From contig NC_073354.2 in NCBI RefSeq assembly GCF_027580225.2, positions 5,494,001 to 5,558,000 of the forward strand: a DNA stretch of 64,000 bases. Direction: 5' to 3'. Origin of the DNA: Misgurnus anguillicaudatus. Taxonomy: Eukaryota > Chordata > Actinopteri > Cypriniformes > Cobitidae. Shown here one piece after another: positions 11,772 through 23,899 of the stretch. The notes beneath the pieces were generated by a model. The model was not told the DNA's origin, ran no database searches, and saw only the letters and a program-made list of their open reading frames with translations. The position numbers and the translations under genes were made by a program. How positions within the stretch are numbered: position 1 is the first letter of the stretch; every line of letters starts with the position of its first letter.

Positions 11772-12985
11772 AAAACGGTCCAACCCCGTGTCTGTACGAT
11801 GTTCTGATGCAGAGATATAAGGCTTTGTTTACTCTGTTGCTAGGGTACTGTATTTGGTTGCTAGGGAAAAATTTGACATCCCATAGTGATTACCCGCCGA
11901 GTCACGAGTCAAACGGTCCAACCCCCGTGTCTCTACGATGTTCTGAAGCGGAGATATAAGACTTTGTTTACTCTGTTGCTAGGGTACTGTATTTGGTTGC
12001 TATGGAAAAAATTGGCATCCCATAATGATTACACTCCGAGTCACGAGTCATACGGTTCAACCCCCGTGTCTCTACGATGTTCTGATGCGGAGATATAAGG
12101 CTTTGTTTACTCTGTTGCTAGGGTACTGTATTTGGTTGCTAGGGAAAAATTTGGCATCCCATAATGATTACACTCTGAGTCACGAGTCATACGGTCCAAC
12201 CCCCGTGTCTCTACGATGTTCTGATGCGGAGATATAAGGCTTTGTTTACTCTGTTGCTAGGGAACTGTATTTGGTTGCTAGGGAAAAATTTGGCATCCCA
12301 TAGTGATTACACTCTGAGTCACGAGTCAAACGGTCCAACCCCCGTGTCTCTACGATGTTCTGATGCTGAGATATAAGGCTTTGTTTACTCTGTTGCTAGG
12401 GTACTGTATTTGGTTGCTAGGGAAAAAATTGGCATCCCATAGTGATTACACTCTGAGTCACGAGTCAAACGGTCCAACCCCCGTGTCTCTACGATGTTCT
12501 GATGCGGAGATATAAGGCTTTGTTTACTCTGTTGCTAGGGTACTGTATTTGGTTGCTAGGGAAAAAATTGGCATCCCATAGTGATTACCCGCCGAGTCAC
12601 TAGTCAAACGGTCCAACCCCCGTGTCTCTACGATGTTCTGATGCGGAGATATAAGGCTTTGTTTACTCTGTTGCTAGGGTACTGTATTTGGTTGCTAGGG
12701 AAAAAATTGGCATCCCATAATGATTACACGCCGAGTCACGAGTCAAACGGTCCAACCCCCGTGTCTCTACGATGTTCTGATGCGGAGATATAAGGCTTTG
12801 TTTACTCTGTTGCTAGGGTACTGTATTTGGTTGCTAGGGAAAAAATTGGCATCCCATAATGATTACACTCTGAGTCACGAGTCAAACGGTCCAACCCCCA
12901 TGTCTCTACGATGTTCGGATGCTAAGATATAACTGTTTGAATTTTATGTTGCTAGGGTGCTGAAAAGTGGTTGCTAGGGGCGTGG
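11772..12985. repeat. 139-bp satellite array
   Basis: About eight to nine copies of the 139-bp unit (boundaries at for example 11886, 12025, 12581 and 12720), again ending with the ATATAACTGTTTGAATT variant. Confidence 0.95.
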
Positions 12986-13659
12986 CTTAGTAAGTCTTTA
13001 AGGATCCTGAGAAACTGATTGGATGCCTGAGTAAAATGAGCCCACCCCCATGTCTCTATGACACTCTGGTGCAAAGATATCCATCTGGGCATTTTATAAT
13101 GGCAGTCTATGGGAGATGTTGCTAGGGTGCCCAAAATTGTTGCTAGGGGCGTGGCTTAATAGCTCTGAGATGATCCTGAGAGACTGATTGGATGCCCGGG
13201 TGAAATGAGCCCACCCACTTGTCTGTAGGACATTGTAAAGCGAAGATATCCCAGCTGGAACTTTTTTATTTCCTTATATGGGCATGTTTCCTGCCCCATT
13301 ATAAGTCAATGGGGCACTTTTGGGTGCCTCTTACACCCCAGGGGTACAACTTACACCCCAATGTGATGTATGTTCTTACAGAGCCTACCACCCTCTTCAA
13401 ATGTTGTAACCCACATTTTTCTACAAAATCCTCGAACGGAGCTATGACTCGTCAAAGTTGGGCGCAATGTTAAGTCAATGGGATTTTTCGGGTGGTTTTT
13501 CGCCCCCCTATCGGAAATCCTGCACCCAATCGCTTATAAAAGTCATAGCACACCTCTCCTCAATAAACCGGTCGATTTGAGCCCGCTTTCATGGGACTAC
13601 GGCAAAGCGTGCGGGACGAGTTACGCGCCGAAAAAGTGTGCAGACATAAGAATAAGATA

Positions 13660-13875
13660 TAATAATAAGTATGAGCAATAGTAATAGTGATGCCTTGCAT
13701 AAATGCAAGCACCACTAATAATTTTTGGAATAGTAATAGTGATGCCTTGCATAAATGCAAGCACCACTAATAATAAGTATGAGGAATAATAATAGTGATG
13801 CCTTGCATAAATGCAAGCACCACTAATAAGTTTAATAGCAATAACAATATGTTGGCTTTTTCAAAGCCAACATAA
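13660..13875 (-). repeat. Cluster of four free-standing 5' ends (B, B, B, A)
   Basis: Three modules contain the hairpin CTTGCATAAATGCAAG followed by CACCACTAA, with TAGTAATAGTGATGC in front. One module follows with the ATGTTGGCTTT/AAAGCCAACAT hairpin. They are separated only by short TAA-rich linkers and run straight into CTAGATATT of the next unit. Confidence 0.8.
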
Positions 13876-16328
13876 CTAGATATTAAAGTTTGAAGACAAA
13901 CTTTATGTTGGCTTGAAAAAGCATAGCTTGAACGTTTAAAACGGTTTGACAGAAGTTTAGTTTAGTAGGCTATCTGGCTGTTAGAATGTTTAAGTATGAA
14001 GGTAGCATGATTAGCATGAAGTTAGCCTGATGTTAGCATGATTAGCATGAAGCTAACATGATGTTAGCATGATTAACATGAAGCTAGCATGATGCTAGCA
14101 TGATTAGCATGAAGCTAGCATGATGATAGCATGATTAGCATGAAGCTAGCATGATGCTAGCATGATTAGCATGAAGCTAGCATGATGTTAGCATGATTAG
14201 CATGAAGCTAGCATGATGCTAGCATGATTAGCATGAAGCTAGCATGATGTTAGCATGAAGCTAACATGATGCTAGCATGATTAGCATTAAGCTAACATGA
14301 TGTTAGCATGATTAGCATGAAGCTAGCATGATGCTAGCATGATTAGCATGAAGCTAACATGATGCTAGCATGATTAGCATGAAGCTAGCATGATGCTAGC
14401 ATGATTAGCATGATGCTAGCATGATTAGCATTAAGCTAACATGATGTTAGCATGGTTAGCATGAAGCTAGCATGATGCTAGCATGATTAGCATGAAGCTA
14501 GCATGATGCTAGCATGATTAGCATGAAGCTAGCATGATGCTAGCATGATTAGCATGAAGCTAGCATGATGTTAACATGATTAGCATGAAGCTAGCAGGAT
14601 TAGCATGAAGCTAGCATGATTAGCATGAAGCTAGCATGATGTTAGCATGATTAGCATGAAGCTAACATGATGCTAGCATGATTAGCATGAAGCTAGCATG
14701 ATGCTAGCATGATTAGCATGATGCTAGCATGATTAGCATGAAGCTAGCATGATGCTAGCATGATTAGCATAAAGCTAGCATGATGCTAGCATGATTAGCA
14801 TAAAGCTAGCATGATGCTAACATGATTAGCATGAAGCTAGCATGATGCTAGCATGATTAGCATGAAGCTAGCATGATGCTAGCATGATTAGCATGATGCT
14901 AGCATGATTAGCATGAAGCTAGCATGATGCTAGCATGATTAGCATGAAGCTAGCATGATGCTAGCATGATTAGCATGAAGCTAGCATGAAGCTAGCATGA
15001 TGCTAGCATGATTAGCATGAAGCTAGCATGATGCTAGCATGATTAGCATGAAGCTAGCATGATGCTAGCATGATTAGCATGAAGCTAGCATGATGTTAAT
15101 ATGATTAGCATGAAGCTATCATGATGTTAGCATGAAACTAGCATGATTCTAGCATGATTAGCATGAAGCTAGCATGATTCTAGCATGATTAGCATGAAGC
15201 TAGCATGATTCTAGCATGATTAGCATGAAGCTAGCATGATGTTAGCATGATTAGCATGAAGGTAGCATGAGGCTAGCATGATTAGCATGAAGTAAGCATG
15301 AGGTTAGCATGATTAGCATGAAGCTAGCATGATTTAACGTGAAGCTAGCATGATTAGCATGATGCTAACATGATTAGCATGACGCTAGCACTATTTAGCG
15401 TGCAGCTAACAAGATTTAACATGAAGTTAGCATGATTTAGCATGAAGTTAGCAAGATTTATTATGAAATTAGCATAAAGCTAGCATGAAACTAGCATGAA
15501 GCTAGTATGACTTAGCATGGAGCTAGCATGAACCTAGCATGACCCAAAGACCCAACCCCCATGTCTCTATGATGTTCAGACCAAGAGATATAAGGCTTTG
15601 TTTATTATGTTGCTAGGGTGCTCAAATTTGGTTGCTAGGGGCGTGGCTTAATGCCTCAATAAGAATCCTATTAAGACTGATTGGATGCCTGAGTAAAATG
15701 AGCCCACCCCTATGTCTCTATGACACTCTGGTGTAAAGATATCCATCTGGGCTTTTTATAATGGTAGTCTATGGGAGATGTTGCTAGGGTACCCAAAATT
15801 GTTGCTAGGGGCGTGGCTAAATAGCTTTGGGGCGATCCTAAGAGACTGATTGGATGACTGAGTAAAATGAGCCCACCCCCATGTCTCTACGACACTCTAA
15901 AGTAAAGATATTCCATCTGGGACGCGTTTATTCCCTTATATGGGCATGCTTCCTGCCCCATTATAAGTCAATGGGAAATTTTGGGGGCCTCTTACACCCC
16001 AGGGGTACAGCTTACACCCCATTGTGATGTATGTTCTTACAGAGCCTGTCAGCCACCTTAAATGTGGTAAGCCACAAGTTTCTACAAGTTTCTCACTCGC
16101 AGCTATGACGCGTCAAAGTTTGTCTCAATGTTAAGTCAATGGAAATTTTGGGGTGTTCGAGACCCCCGTTTAGGAATTCGGAAGGTCCCATCAGTTAGAA
16201 AAGATATAGCACACTAAGTCAGACCAGTCTGAAGGTCTGTGGAAAATTTGGTGCATGTAGCTTGAAAGCCCTAGGACGAGTTAGTGTCAGAAATTTTGGG
16301 GGGAGAAAAAGAATAATAATAATAATAA
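13876..16328 (-). mobile_element. Helentron-like unit, type A, copy 3
   Basis: CTAGATATT, hairpin, ATGTTGGC repeat, minisatellite (about 13995-15541), conserved tail, closing (TAA)n. Array variants near its end (TTAATATG, GAAGCTATC, TTTAACGTG) recur in the same order as in copies 2 and 4. Confidence 0.6.
13995..15541. repeat. 31-bp minisatellite array
   Basis: Regular 9+11+11 bp units with the same degenerate terminal stretch as the other type A arrays. Confidence 0.95.
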
Positions 16329-17680
16329 CTAGATAGGTACATTTCCTGAAGAAAATGTGAGTGGTGCTTGCCGTGGCAAAATTCTGGGGAACATATATGA
16401 TTATACTCCAAGCCAAAAGTAAAACGATCTAACTCCTGTGTCTCTACGATGTTCTGATGCGGAGATATAAGGCTTTGTTTACTCTGTTGCTAGGGTACTG
16501 TATTTGGTTGCTAGGGGGAAAAATGGCATCCCATAGTGATTACCCTCCGAGTCACAAGTCAAACGGTCCAAACCCCGTGTCTCTACGATGTTCTGATGCG
16601 GAGATATAAGGCTTTGTTTACTCTGTTGCTAGGGTACTGTATTTGGTTGCTAGGGGCGTGGCTTGGGAGTGACCAATGATGTGGCCACTGATTACACTCC
16701 GAGTCACATGTAAAACGGTCCAACCCCTGTGTCTCTACGATGTTCTGATGCGGAGATATAAGGCTGTGTTTATTATGTTGCTAGGGTGCTCATTTTGGTT
16801 GCTAGGGGCGTGGCTTGGGAGTGGCCAAAGATGTGGCCACTGATTACACTCTGGTTCACAAGTAAAACGGTCCAACCCCCGTGTCTCTACGATGTTCTGA
16901 TGCGGAGATATAAGGCTGTGTTTATTATGTTGCTAGGGTGCTCATTTTGGTTGCTAGGGGCGTGGCTTGGGAGTGGCCAATGATGTGGCCACTGATTACA
17001 CTCTGAGTCACAAGTAAAACGGTCCAACCTCCGTGTCTCTACGATGTTCTGATGCCGAGATATAACTGTTTGAATTTTATGTTGCTAGGGTGCTTAAAAG
17101 TGGTTGCTAGGGGCGTGGCTTAATTGCTCTGATACTATCCTGATAGACTGATTGGATGTCTGAACAAAATGAGCCCACCCCCTTGTCTCTACGACATTGT
17201 AAAGCGAAGATATCCCATCTGGAACTTTTTTATGTCCTTATATGGGCATGTTTCCTGCCCCATTATAAGTCAATGGGGCACTTTCGGGTGCCTCTTACAC
17301 CCCAGGGGTACAGCTTACACCCCAATGTGATGTATGTTCTTACAGAGTCTACCACCCTCTTCAAATGTTATAACCCACAAGTTTCTACAAAATCCTCGAG
17401 CGGAGCTATGACCCGTCAAAGTTAGGCCCAATGTTAAGTCAATGGGATTTTTCGGGTGGTTTTTCGCCCCCCTTTCAAAAATCCTGCACCCGATTGCTTA
17501 TAAAAGTCATAGCACCCCTCTCCTCAATAATCCGGTCGATTTGAGCCCTCTTTCATGGGATTACGGCAAACCGTGCGGGACGAGTTACGCGCCGAAAAAG
17601 TGTCCAGAAAAAGAATAATAAGAAAAATAAGTATGAGGAATAGTAATAGTGATGCCTTGCATAAATGCAAGCACCACTAA
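16329..17680 (-). mobile_element. Helentron-like unit, type B, copy 4 (short)
   Basis: The shortest unit, about 1.35 kb. It has the type B start and hairpin, five 139-bp-type copies (about 16416-17118, mostly the GGGGCGTGGC variant), a tail, and a complete closing module with hairpin CTTGCATAAATGCAAG (about 17654-17680). It joins the next CTAG directly, giving CACCACTAA then CTAGATATT. Confidence 0.65.
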
Positions 17681-20040
17681 CTAGATATTAAAGTTTGAAG
17701 ACAAACTTTATGTTGGCTTGAAAAAGCGTAGCTTGAACGTTTAAAACGGTTTGACAGAAGTTTAGTTTAGTAGGCTATCTGGCTGTTAGAATGTTTAAGT
17801 ATGAAGGTAGCATGATTAGCATGAAGTTAGCCTGATGTTAGCATGATTAGCATGAAGCTAACATGATGCTAGCATGATTAACATGAAGCTAGCATGATGC
17901 TAGCATGATTAGCATGAAGCTAGCATGATGATAGCATGATTAGCATGAAGCTAGCATGATGCTAGCATGATTAGCATTAAGCTAACATGATGTTAGCATG
18001 ATTAGCATGAAGCTAGCATGATGCTAGCATGATTAGCATGAAGCTAACATGATGCTAGCATGATTAGCATGAAGCTAGCATGATGCTAGCATGATTAGCA
18101 TGAAGCTAGCATGATGCTAGCATGATTAGCATGAAGCTAGCATGATGTTAACATGATTAGCATGAAGCTAACATGATTAGCATGAAGCTAGCATGATGCT
18201 AGCATGATTAGCATGAAGCTAGCATGATGTTAGCATGATTAGCATGAAGCTAACATGATGCTAGCATGATTAGCATGAAGCTAGCATGATGCTAGCATGA
18301 TTAGCATGATGCTAGCATGATTAGCATGAAGCTAGCATGATGCTAGCATGATTAGCATAAAGCTAGCATGATGCTAGCATGATTAGCATGAAGCTAGCAT
18401 GATGCTAGCATGATTAGCATGAAGCTAGCATGATGCTAGCATGATTAGCATGAAGCTAGCATGATGCTAGCATGATTAGCATAAAGCTAGCATGATGCTA
18501 GCATGATTAGCATGAAGCTAGCATGATGCTAGCATGATTAGCATGAAGCTAGCATGATGCTAGCATGATTAGCATGATGCTAGCATGATTAGCATGAAGC
18601 TAGCATGATGCTAGCATGATTAGCATGAAGCTAGCATGATGCTAGCATGATTAGCATGAAGCTAGCATGATGCTAGCATGATTAGCATGAAGCTAGCATG
18701 ATGCTAGCATGATTAGCATGAAGCTAGCATGATGTTAATATGATTAGCATGAAGCTATCATGATGTTAGCATGAAACTAGCATGATTCTAGCATGATTAG
18801 CATGAAGCTAGCATGATTCTAGCATGATTAGCATGAAGCTAGCATGATTCTAGCATGATTAGCATGAAGCTAGCATGATGTTAGCATGATTAGCATGAAG
18901 GTAGCATGAGGCTAGCATGATTAGCATGAAGCTAGCATGATTTAACGTGAAGCTAGCATGATTAGCATGATGCTAACATGATTAGCATGACGCTAGCACT
19001 ATTTAGCGTGCAGCTAACAAGATTTAACATGAAGTTAGCATGATTTAGCATGAAGTTAGCAAGATTTATTATGAAATTAGCATAAAGCTAGCATGAAACT
19101 AGCATGAAGCTAGTATGACTTAGCATGGAGCTAGCATGAACCTAGCATGACCCAAAGACCCAACCCCCATGTCTCTATGATGTTCAGACCAAGAGATATA
19201 AGGCTTTGTTTATTATGTTGCTAGGGTGCTCAAATTTGGTTGCTAGGGGCGTGGCTTAATGCCTCAATAAGAATCCTATTAAGACTGATTGGATGCCTGA
19301 GTAAAATGAGCCCACCCCTATGTCTCTATGACACTCTGGTGTAAAGATATCCATCTGGGCTTTTTATAATGGTAGTCTATGGGAGATGTTGCTAGGGTAC
19401 CCAAAATTGTTGCTAGGGGCGTGGCTAAATAGCTTTGGGGCGATCCTAAGAGACTGATTGGATGACTGAGTAAAATGAGCCCACCCCCATGTCTCTACGA
19501 CACTCTAAAGTAAAGATATTCCATCTGGGACGCGTTTATTCCCTTATATGGGCATGCTTCCTGCCCCATTATAAGTCAATGGGAAATTTTGGGGGCCTCT
19601 TACACCCCAGGGGTACAGCTTACACCCCATTGTGATGTATGTTCTTACAGAGCCTGTCAGCCACCTTAAATGTGGTAAGCCACAAGTTTCTACAAGTTTC
19701 TCACTCGCAGCTATGACGCGTCAAAGTTTGTCTCAATGTTAAGTCAATGGAAATTTTGGGGTGTTCGAGACCCCCGTTTAGGAATTCGGAAGGTCCCATC
19801 AGTTAGAAAAGATATAGCACACTAAGTCAGACCAGTCTGAAGGTCTGTGGAAAATTTGGTGCATGTAGCTTGAAAGCCCTAGGACGAGTTAGTGTCAGAA
19901 ATTTTGGGGGGAGAAAAAGAATAATAATAATAATAATAAGTTTAATAGCAATAACAATATATTGGCTTTTTCAAAGCCAACATAATAATAAGTTTAATAG
20001 CAATAACAATATATTGGCTTTTTCAAAGCCAACATAATAA
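17681..20040 (-). mobile_element. Helentron-like unit, type A, copy 4
   Basis: Type A architecture with minisatellite at about 17802-19147 and a conserved tail. It is followed by two free-standing type A 5' hairpins (about 19938-20040) in which the arm reads ATATTGGC in place of ATGTTGGC, so both carry the same single-base mismatch in the stem. Confidence 0.6.
17802..19147. repeat. 31-bp minisatellite array
   Basis: Same unit as the other type A arrays. The GAAGTAAGC/GAGGTTAGC block present near the end of copies 2, 3 and 5 is missing here, a small internal deletion. Confidence 0.95.
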
Positions 20041-23000
20041 CTAGATATTAAAGTTTGAAGACAAACTTTATGTTGGCTTGAAAAAGCGTAGCTTGAACGT
20101 TTAAAACGGTTTGACAGAAGTTTAGTTTAGTAGGCTATCTGGCTGTTAGAATGTTTAAGTATGAAGGTAGCATGATTAGCATGAAGTTAGCCTGATGTTA
20201 GCATGATTAGCATGAAGCTAACATGATGCTAGCATGATTAACATGAAGCTAGCATGATGCTAGCATGATTAGCATGAAGCTAGCATGATGCTAGCATGAA
20301 GCTAGCATGATGATAGCATGATTAGCATGAAGCTAGCATGATTAGCATGAAGCTAGCATGATGTTAGCATGATTAGCATGAAGCTAGCATGATGCTAGCA
20401 TGATTAGCATGAAGCTAGCATGATGTTAGCATGAAGCTAGCATGATGCTAGCATGATTAGCATTAAGCTAACATGATGCTAGCATGATTAGCATGAAGCT
20501 AGCATGATGCTAGCATGATTAGCATGAAGCTAGCATGATGCTAGCATGATTAGCATGAAGCTAGCATGATGCTAGCATGATTAGCATGAAGCTAGCATGA
20601 TGCTAGCATGATTAGCATGAAGCTAGCATGATGCTAGCATGATTAGCATGAAGCTAGCATGATGCTAGCATGATTAGCATGAAGCTAGCATGATGCTAGC
20701 ATGATTAGCATGAAGCTAGCATGATGCTAGCATGATTAGCATGATGTTAGCATGAAGCTAGCATGATGCTAGCATGATTAGCATTAAGCTAACATGATGT
20801 TAGCATGATTAGCATGAAGCTAGCATGATGCTAGCATGATTAGCATGAAGCTAGCATGATGCTAGCATGATTAGCATGAAGCTAGCATGATGCTAGCATG
20901 ATTAGCATGAAGCTAGCATGATGCTAGCATGATTAGCATGAAGTTAGCATGATGCTAACATGATTAGCATGAAGTTAGCATGATGCTAACATGATTAGCA
21001 TGAAGCTAGCATGATTAGCATGAAGCTAGCATGATGCTAGCACGATTAGCATGAAGCTAGCATGATGTTAGCACGATTAGCATGAAGCTAACATGATGCT
21101 AGCATGATTAGCATGAAGCTAGCATGATGCTAGCATGATTAGCATGATGTTAGCATGATTAGCATGAAGCTAGCATGATGCTAGCATGATTAGCATAAAG
21201 CTAGCATGATGCTAGCATGATTAGCATGAAGCTAGCATGATGCTAGCATGATTAGCATGAAGCTAGCATGATGCTAGCATGATGCTAGCATGATTAGCAT
21301 GAAGCTAGCATGATTAGCATGAAGCTAGCATGATGCTAGCATGATTAGCATGAAGCTAGCATAATGCTAGCATGATTAACATGAAGCTAGCATGATGCTA
21401 GCATGATTAGCATTAAGCTAACATGATGTTAGCATGATTAGCATGAAGCTAGCATGATGCTAGCATGATTAGCATGAAGCTAGCATGATGCTAGCATGAT
21501 TAGCATGAAGCTAGCATGATGCTAGCATGATTAGCATGAAGCTAGCATGATGCTAGCATGATTAGCATGAAGTTAGCATGATGCTAACATGATTAGCATG
21601 AAGTTAGCATGATGCTAACATGATTAGCATGAAGCTAGCATGATTAGCATGAAGCTAGCATGATGCTAGCACGATTAGCATGAAGCTAGCATGATGTTAG
21701 CACGATTAGCATGAAGCGATTAGCATGTTAGCATGATTAGCATGAAGCTAGCATGATGCTAGCATGATTAGCATAAAGCTAGCATGATGCTAGCATGATT
21801 AGCATGAAGCTAGCATGATGCTAGCATGATTAGCATGAAGCTAGCATGATGCTAGCATGATGCTAGCATGATTAGCATGAAGCTAGCATGATTAGCATGA
21901 AGCTAGCATGATGCTAGCATGATTAGCATGAAGCTAGCATAATGCTAGCATGATTAACATGAAGCTAGCATGATGCTAGCATGATTAGCATTAAGCTAAC
22001 ATGATGTTAGCATGATTAGCATGAAGCTAGCATGATGCTAGCATGATTAGCATGAAGCTAGCATGATGCTAGCATGATTAGCATGAAGCTAGCATGATGC
22101 TAGCATGATTAGCATGAAGCTAGCATGATGCTAGCATGATTAGCATGAAGTTAGCATGATGCTAACATGATTAGCATGAAGTTAGCATGATGCTAACATG
22201 ATTAGCATGAAGCTAGCATGATTAGCATGAAGCTAGCATGATGCTAGCACGATTAGCATGAAGCTAGCATGATGTTAGCACGATTAGCATGAAGCTAACA
22301 TGATGCTAGCATGATTAGCATGAAGCTAGCATGATGCTAGCATGATTAGCATGATGTTAGCATGATTAGCATGAAGCTAGCATGATGCTAGCATGATTAG
22401 CATAAAGCTAGCATGATGCTAGCATGATTAGCATGAAGCTAGCATGATGCTAGCATGATTAGCATGAAGCTAGCATGATGCTAGCATGATGCTAGCATGA
22501 TTAGCATGAAGCTAGCATGATTAGCATGAAGCTAGCATGATGCTAGCATGATTAGCATGAAGCTAGCATAATGCTAGCATGATTAACATGAAGCTAGCAT
22601 GATGCTAGCATGATTAGCATGAAGCTAGCATGATGCTAGCATGATTAGCATGAAGCTAACATGATGCTAGCATGATTAGCATGAAGCTAGCATGATGCTA
22701 GCATGATTAGCATGAAGCTATCATGATGTTAGCATGAAACTAGCATGATTCTAGCATGATTAGCATGAAGCTAGCATGATTCTAGCATGATTAGCATGAA
22801 GCTAGCATGATGTTAGCATGATTAGCATGAAGGTAGCATGAGGCTAGCATGATTAGCATGAAGTAAGCATGAGGTTAGCATGATTAGCATGAAGCTAGCA
22901 TGATTTAACGTGAAGCTAGCATGATTAGCATGATGCTAACATGATTAGCATGACGCTAGCACTATTTAGCGTGCAGCTAACAAGATTTAACATGAAGTTA

Positions 23001-23899
23001 GCATGATTTAGCATGAAGTTAGCAAGATTTATTATGAAATTAGCATAAAGCTAGCATGAAACTAGCATGAAGCTAGTATGACTTAGCATGGAGCTAGCAT
23101 GAACCTAGCATGACCCAAAGACCCAACCCCCATGTCTCTATGATGTTCAGACCAAGAGATATAAGGCTTTGTTTATTATGTTGCTAGGGTGCTCAAATTT
23201 GGTTGCTAGGGGCGTGGCTTAATGCCTCAATAAGAATCCTATTAAGACTGATTGGATGCCTGAGTAAAATGAGCCCACCCCTATGTCTCTATGACACTCT
23301 GGTGTAAAGATATCCATCTGGGCTTTTTATAATGGTAGTCTATGGGAGATGTTGCTAGGGTACCCAAAATTGTTGCTAGGGGCGTGGCTAAATAGCTTTG
23401 GGGCGATCCTAAGAGACTGATTGGATGACTGAGTAAAATGAGCCCACCCCCATGTCTCTACGACACTCTAAAGTAAAGATATTCCATCTGGGACGCGTTT
23501 ATTCCCTTATATGGGCATGCTTCCTGCCCCATTATAAGTCAATGGGAAATTTTGGGGGCCTCTTACACCCCAGGGGTACAGCTTACACCCCATTGTGATG
23601 TATGTTCTTACAGAGCCTGTCAGCCACCTTAAATGTGGTAAGCCACAAGTTTCTACAAGTTTCTCACTCGCAGCTATGACGCGTCAAAGTTTGTCTCAAT
23701 GTTAAGTCAATGGAAATTTTGGGGTGTTCGAGCCCCCCGTTTAGGAATTCGGAAGGTCCCATCAGTTAGAAAAGATATAGCACACTAAGTCAGACCAGTC
23801 TGAAGGTCCGTGGAAAATTTGGTGCATGTAGCTTGAAAGCTCTAGGACGAGTTAGTGTTTAAAATTTAGTCTCAGAAGAAAGCGGAATAATAATAATAA
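20041..23899 (-). mobile_element. Helentron-like unit, type A, copy 5 (longest)
   Basis: At 3.86 kb this is the longest unit because its minisatellite is expanded to about 2.95 kb. Its tail has the same TTTAAAATTTAGTCTCAG ending as copy 2. Confidence 0.6.
20161..23111. repeat. 31-bp minisatellite with higher-order repeats
   Basis: Within the basic 31-bp array the marker AGCACGATTAGCATGAAGC recurs near 21040, 21670 and 22248. This defines about three higher-order copies of roughly 0.6 kb. The middle copy carries a short deletion junction near 21715 (GAAGCGATTAGCATGTTAGC). Confidence 0.85.

Larger units (their letters stand above)
11680..13875 (-). mobile_element. Helentron-like unit, type B, copy 3
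   Basis: Type B start and hairpin, 139-bp array (about 11772-12985) and tail. The end is unusual: three successive type B 5' hairpins and one type A 5' hairpin stand in a row before the next CTAG. Confidence 0.6.

Noticed and set aside
5086..12932. Many 70-codon frames with the sequence pattern QTVQPPCLYDVLMRRYK...
   Set aside because: They repeat every 139 bp, which is not a multiple of three, and each runs across one and a half satellite units. They follow from the satellite period and are not a protein family.
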